A DNA stretch of 14,077 nucleotides from an uncultured Anaerolineae bacterium (GTDB lineage: Bacteria > Chloroflexota > Anaerolineae > B4-G1 > DUEL01), in contig CALDFY010000185.1 of the NCBI GenBank assembly GCA_937942115.1, positions 1 through 14,077 of the forward strand, read 5' to 3'. The notes under the pieces are model-generated. The model made no database searches. It saw only the letters and a program-made list of their open reading frames with translations, and was not told the origin of the DNA. The translations under genes and the position numbers were made by a program. Positions within the stretch are counted from its first letter, which is position 1. Each line of letters opens with the position of its first letter. Below, one piece after another: positions 11,946 through 14,077 of the stretch.

Positions 11946-13346
11946 ATGTCACTGCTCCGGAGAATTGAGAAAGGGACCCAGCAACCCACCACCCCAGCGG
12001 GACCGGCAGGGCCAGCGGGGCCGGCAGGGCCCACCCCGCCGACTTCCCGGCCGACTCCGGCCCCGTCCCCGCTGCGAGACACCTACCGTGACCTGAAGAC
12101 CCGCATTCAGAACAAACTGATAGATGAGTTGGACCCCACGATGGATGTCAGCCGACAGGACGAGGTCCGGCGCACCATCCGGGAGATGTTTGAGAACATC
12201 CTGGCTGAGGAGCGGATTGTCCTCAGTCGGGCGGAGCGGGAACGGCTCTTTGAGCAAATTGTGGCCGAGATTCTGGGACTGGGGCCGCTGGAGCCGTTCC
12301 TGGCTGACCCCACCGTCACCGAAATTATGGTGAACGGTCCCAAGAACATTTATGTGGAACGGTTTGGTAAAATTGAGCGTACGACGGCCTCGTTTGAATC
12401 CGAGGAGCACCTGATGCGCATTATAGAGCGCATTATTGCTCCCCTGGGCCGGCGCATAGATGAGAGCGTCCCCTACCAGGATGCCCGCCTGCCCGACGGC
12501 TCGCGGGTCAACGCCATCATCCCGCCCCTCTCCCTGATCGGTCCGGTGCTGACCATCCGGAAATTCTTCAAGATTCCGTTGACCGCCGAGAAGTTGATTG
12601 AACTGGGCTCTATCACGCCGGAAGCGATGGAGTTCCTTAAGGCCTGTGTTCATGCCAGATTGAACATCGTAGTCTCCGGCGGCACCGGCACCGGGAAGAC
12701 AACGTTCCTGAACGTTCTTTCTGGCTACATTCCCAATGACGAGCGCATCATCACCATTGAGAATGCGGCGGAGTTACAGTTGCAGCAGGAACATGTGGTC
12801 ACCCTGGAGTCCCGCCCGCCCAACATTGAGGGCCGGGGGGAGGTGACCATCCGCGACCTGGTCATCAACAGTCTGCGGATGCGGCCGGACCGGATCATCG
12901 TCGGCGAGTGCCGGGGGCCTGAGGCGTTTGACATGCTCCAGGCCATGAACACCGGTCACGAAGGTTCTATGACCACCATCCACGCCAACTCCCCACGGGA
13001 CGCTCTGGCCCGGCTGGAGAACATGATTCTGATGGCCGGAATGGACCTTCCCCACCGGGCCATTCGGGAACAGATTGCCAGTGCGCTGGACCTGATTGTC
13101 CAGTTGGAGCGCCTGCGAGATGGCACCCGGAAAGTGGTCAGTATCTCGGCGATAGAGGGGATGGAGGGCGACATTATCACGATGGCGGAGATTTTCAAGT
13201 TTGAGATTGCCGGAATAGAAAACGGGAAGGTTATCGGTCGGCTCCGTCCCACGGGCATTCGCCCCAAGTTTATGGACAAGATTGAAGCCGCTGGCATTCA
13301 CCTGCCGCCCACTATCTTTGGCATTGGGGAACGGATCCGGCGGTAG
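11946..13346 (+). CDS. cpaF: Tad pilus motor ATPase CpaF/TadA (type II/IV secretion ATPase family)
   Basis: 466 aa, a normal length. The N-terminus carries a collagen-like run (G-P-A-G-P-A-G-P-A-G-P, about residues 18-29) and a Pro/Thr/Ser-rich stretch before the N-terminal helical domain (about 43-120). The VirB11/CpaF core follows: E-I-M-V-N-G-P-K-N-I-Y-V-E, then Walker A S244-G-G-T-G-T-G-K251-T-T, Asp-box-region acidic residues after it, Walker B I-I-V-G-E321-C-R-G, and the His-box region G-H-E-G-S-M-T-T-I-H-A-N-S. All catalytic motifs look intact. Known role: a cytoplasmic hexameric ATPase that powers Flp pilus extension, and in CpaF systems probably retraction. It is last in the cpaB-cpaE-cpaF operon. 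TadB/TadC, which CpaF drives, do not follow; the next 730 bp hold only repeats. Confidence 0.95.
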   Translation: MSLLRRIEKGTQQPTTPAGPAGPAGPAGPTPPTSRPTPAPSPLRDTYRDLKTRIQNKLIDELDPTMDVSRQDEVRRTIREMFENILAEERIVLSRAERERLFEQIVAEILGLGPLEPFLADPTVTEIMVNGPKNIYVERFGKIERTTASFESEEHLMRIIERIIAPLGRRIDESVPYQDARLPDGSRVNAIIPPLSLIGPVLTIRKFFKIPLTAEKLIELGSITPEAMEFLKACVHARLNIVVSGGTGTGKTTFLNVLSGYIPNDERIITIENAAELQLQQEHVVTLESRPPNIEGRGEVTIRDLVINSLRMRPDRIIVGECRGPEAFDMLQAMNTGHEGSMTTIHANSPRDALARLENMILMAGMDLPHRAIREQIASALDLIVQLERLRDGTRKVVSISAIEGMEGDIITMAEIFKFEIAGIENGKVIGRLRPTGIRPKFMDKIEAAGIHLPPTIFGIGERIRR

Positions 13347-13457
13347 AAAGAAGCAGAGGGCAAGGGGCAAGAAGTGCACCCTGCATCCGTATTACTCTCT
13401 TACGAGTACTCCATACGCAGGGGCGCATTCTGGCGAGTCAGAAACTACAATGGTTTA

Positions 13458-13508
13458 CGTAGCGCAGGCCACCAGGCCTGTCAGTGCAGGCGAACAGCCT
13501 GTGCTACG
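13458..13508. repeat. CGTAGCGCAGGC...GCCTGTGCTACG hairpin repeat
   Basis: Arms CGTAGCGCAGGC (13458-13469) and GCCTGTGCTACG (13497-13508) pair with one mismatch around a 27-base centre. CAGGCC/GGCCTG (13465-13470 and 13475-13480) offers an alternative small hairpin. I recall similar GTAGCGCAGGC/GCCTGTGCTAC units as interspersed repeats in several bacterial genomes. Non-coding. Confidence 0.6.
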
Positions 13509-13543
13509 CCCTATGTTTCTGGGTAGCCCCTGCAGGAGGCGAA

Positions 13544-13628
13544 GTCACAGACCCCGAGCGAAGCGTGGTGGCAATCTCCCCGTAGCCATCAGGGAGTTGG
13601 TTGGGGCGCTCCGCGCCCTCGCAATGAC
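13544..13628. repeat. Imperfect inverted repeat of the GCAATCTC / CTCGCAATGAC type
   Basis: The left part GAGCGAAGCGTGGTGGCAATCT (within 13556-13577) and the right part GGCGCTCCGCGCCCTCGCAATGAC (13605-13628) resemble the two diverged arms of a widespread intergenic inverted repeat whose ends read GTCATTGCGAGCGAAGCG. GTCA at 13544-13547 and TGAC at 13625-13628 are the outermost paired bases. Function unknown. Confidence 0.5.
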
Positions 13629-13788
13629 GCGGCCGCTGTTTCTGGCCCGCCCGAATGCACCCCCGCGCGATGGGGGACTACCCAGGAACTTGTGGCCGAA
13701 ATGGGCCGCCCGCCTTGCCCGATGCTATTGCAACTGAAAAAACTATTCGGGCAGTCCACCGCGATTCTCCCTCACCCCACCCCCTGCC

Positions 13789-13933
13789 CCCTCCCCTCTC
13801 CCGCTCGCCTTCGGCGGCGGAGGCCTCACCCCTCCCCCGACCCCTCCCCTCTCCCGAACGAAGTTCGGGAGAGGGGAGGGGTTGGGGGAGGGGCGAGGCC
13901 TCTGCCGCCGAAGGCGAGCGGGAGAGGGGAGGG
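13789..13933. repeat. Long palindrome, 71-bp arms with a 3-base loop (GC-rich repeat, copy C)
   Basis: The left arm 13789-13859 and right arm 13863-13933 are reverse complements at 68 of 71 positions, with loop GAA at 13860-13862. The arm is modular: CCCTCCCCTCTCCCG, then GCCTTCGGCGGC, then CCTCACCCCTCCCCC, then CCCCTCCCCTCTCCCGAAC, as if one member of the GC-rich family were nested inside another. The right arm contains four G-runs of four or five bases separated by one or two bases (13873-13893), a strong G-quadruplex candidate. Confidence 0.85.
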
Positions 13934-13935
13934 AT

Positions 13936-13995
13936 AGGGAGGGGTGAGGGCAGGAAGTCCGCCAGCAAAAAGTGTCACCAATTATGAACCATCCC
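13936..13995 (-). mobile_element. One end of a second copy of the 768-bp element, inverted
   Basis: Read on the minus strand, 13995 back to about 13936 begins GGGATGGTTCATAATTGGTG and continues through GACACTTTTTGCTGGCGGAC to CTGCCCTCACCCC, closely matching the left end of the element at 8532-8590. The opposite end is not found between cpaF and this point, so this copy is truncated, rearranged or has a different partner end. The eight bases outside it are AATTTTGG, the expected duplication sequence if the insertion were intact. Confidence 0.7.
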
Positions 13996-14077
13996 AATTT
14001 TGGGGTGTCTTTGTGCCTTCGTGGTGACTTTCTAAGCACCCTCAAGGGGGAGGGGTGAGGCATCTGAACCCACTCAG

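Larger units (their letters stand above)
13347..14077. other. Gene-free tail of stacked interspersed repeats
   Basis: No frame here has credible coding character; the longest are translations of GC-rich repeats. In order there are a hairpin repeat (13458-13508), an imperfect inverted repeat (13544-13628), an AT-poor stretch with no clear signal (13629-13765), a 71-bp-arm palindrome (13789-13933), one end of the mobile element (to 13995), and a stretch reading TCTTTGTGCCTTCGTGGTGA (14010-14029), which I recall as a common intergenic motif. A partial GGGGGAGGGGTGAGG block at 14046-14060 looks like the start of another GC-rich repeat cut by the window edge. Confidence 0.75.

Noticed and set aside
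13282..13737. 151-aa plus-strand frame after cpaF
   Set aside because: It starts inside cpaF in another frame and runs through interspersed repeats. It has no ribosome binding site and no recognisable protein.

Overview
The window is high-GC bacterial DNA carrying most of a Tad (tight adherence, Flp-type) pilus locus, all on the + strand. The most likely host is a member of the Chloroflexota, probably near Anaerolineae. This is inferred from threonine/proline-rich PTPTP linkers on secreted proteins, a secreted beta-propeller ending in a YLPIVMRN-like tail, a TadE/TadG set with very large extracellular parts, and intergenic gaps packed with GC-rich palindromic repeats. No rRNA or marker gene is present, so the placement is provisional.

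Layout. 1-85: a GC-rich palindromic repeat. 165-8400: a tight co-directional cluster of five genes for surface proteins: a 1073-aa TadE-type pseudopilin with a long multidomain extracellular part, a secreted sialidase-like propeller, a small single-pass membrane protein, a normal-sized TadE pseudopilin, and a TadG-like protein whose von Willebrand A domain is split by a large Cys-rich insertion. 8401-9402: about 1 kb without a gene. It holds a terminator-like hairpin, a strong sigma70-type promoter, and immediately after it a 768-bp mobile element with inverted ends and a perfect 8-bp target duplication; two more inverted-repeat units are nested inside. 9403-13346: the cytoplasmic and assembly side, cpaB/rcpC, cpaE/tadZ and cpaF/tadA. 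13347-14077: a gene-free tail of stacked interspersed repeats, including a 71-bp-arm palindrome and one end of a second copy of the mobile element.

How it fits together. CpaF is the hexameric motor ATPase, CpaE/TadZ the MinD-like positioning protein (here fused to an apparently phosphorylatable receiver domain), and CpaB the periplasm-facing SAF/RcpC protein. The TadE and TadG proteins are pseudopilins or anchored surface proteins, and their big beta-rich, carbohydrate-binding-like and VWA domains suggest adhesion. The Flp pilin, the prepilin peptidase and the TadB/TadC platform proteins are not in the window. The gene after cpaF, where tadB/tadC are usually found, is replaced by repeats.

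The most unusual signals are the nested element placed almost exactly at the predicted transcription start of cpaB-cpaE-cpaF, which would give that operon a roughly 870-nt, strongly folded leader; the multi-hairpin 265-bp inner unit; and the unusual architectures of the TadE- and TadG-like proteins.
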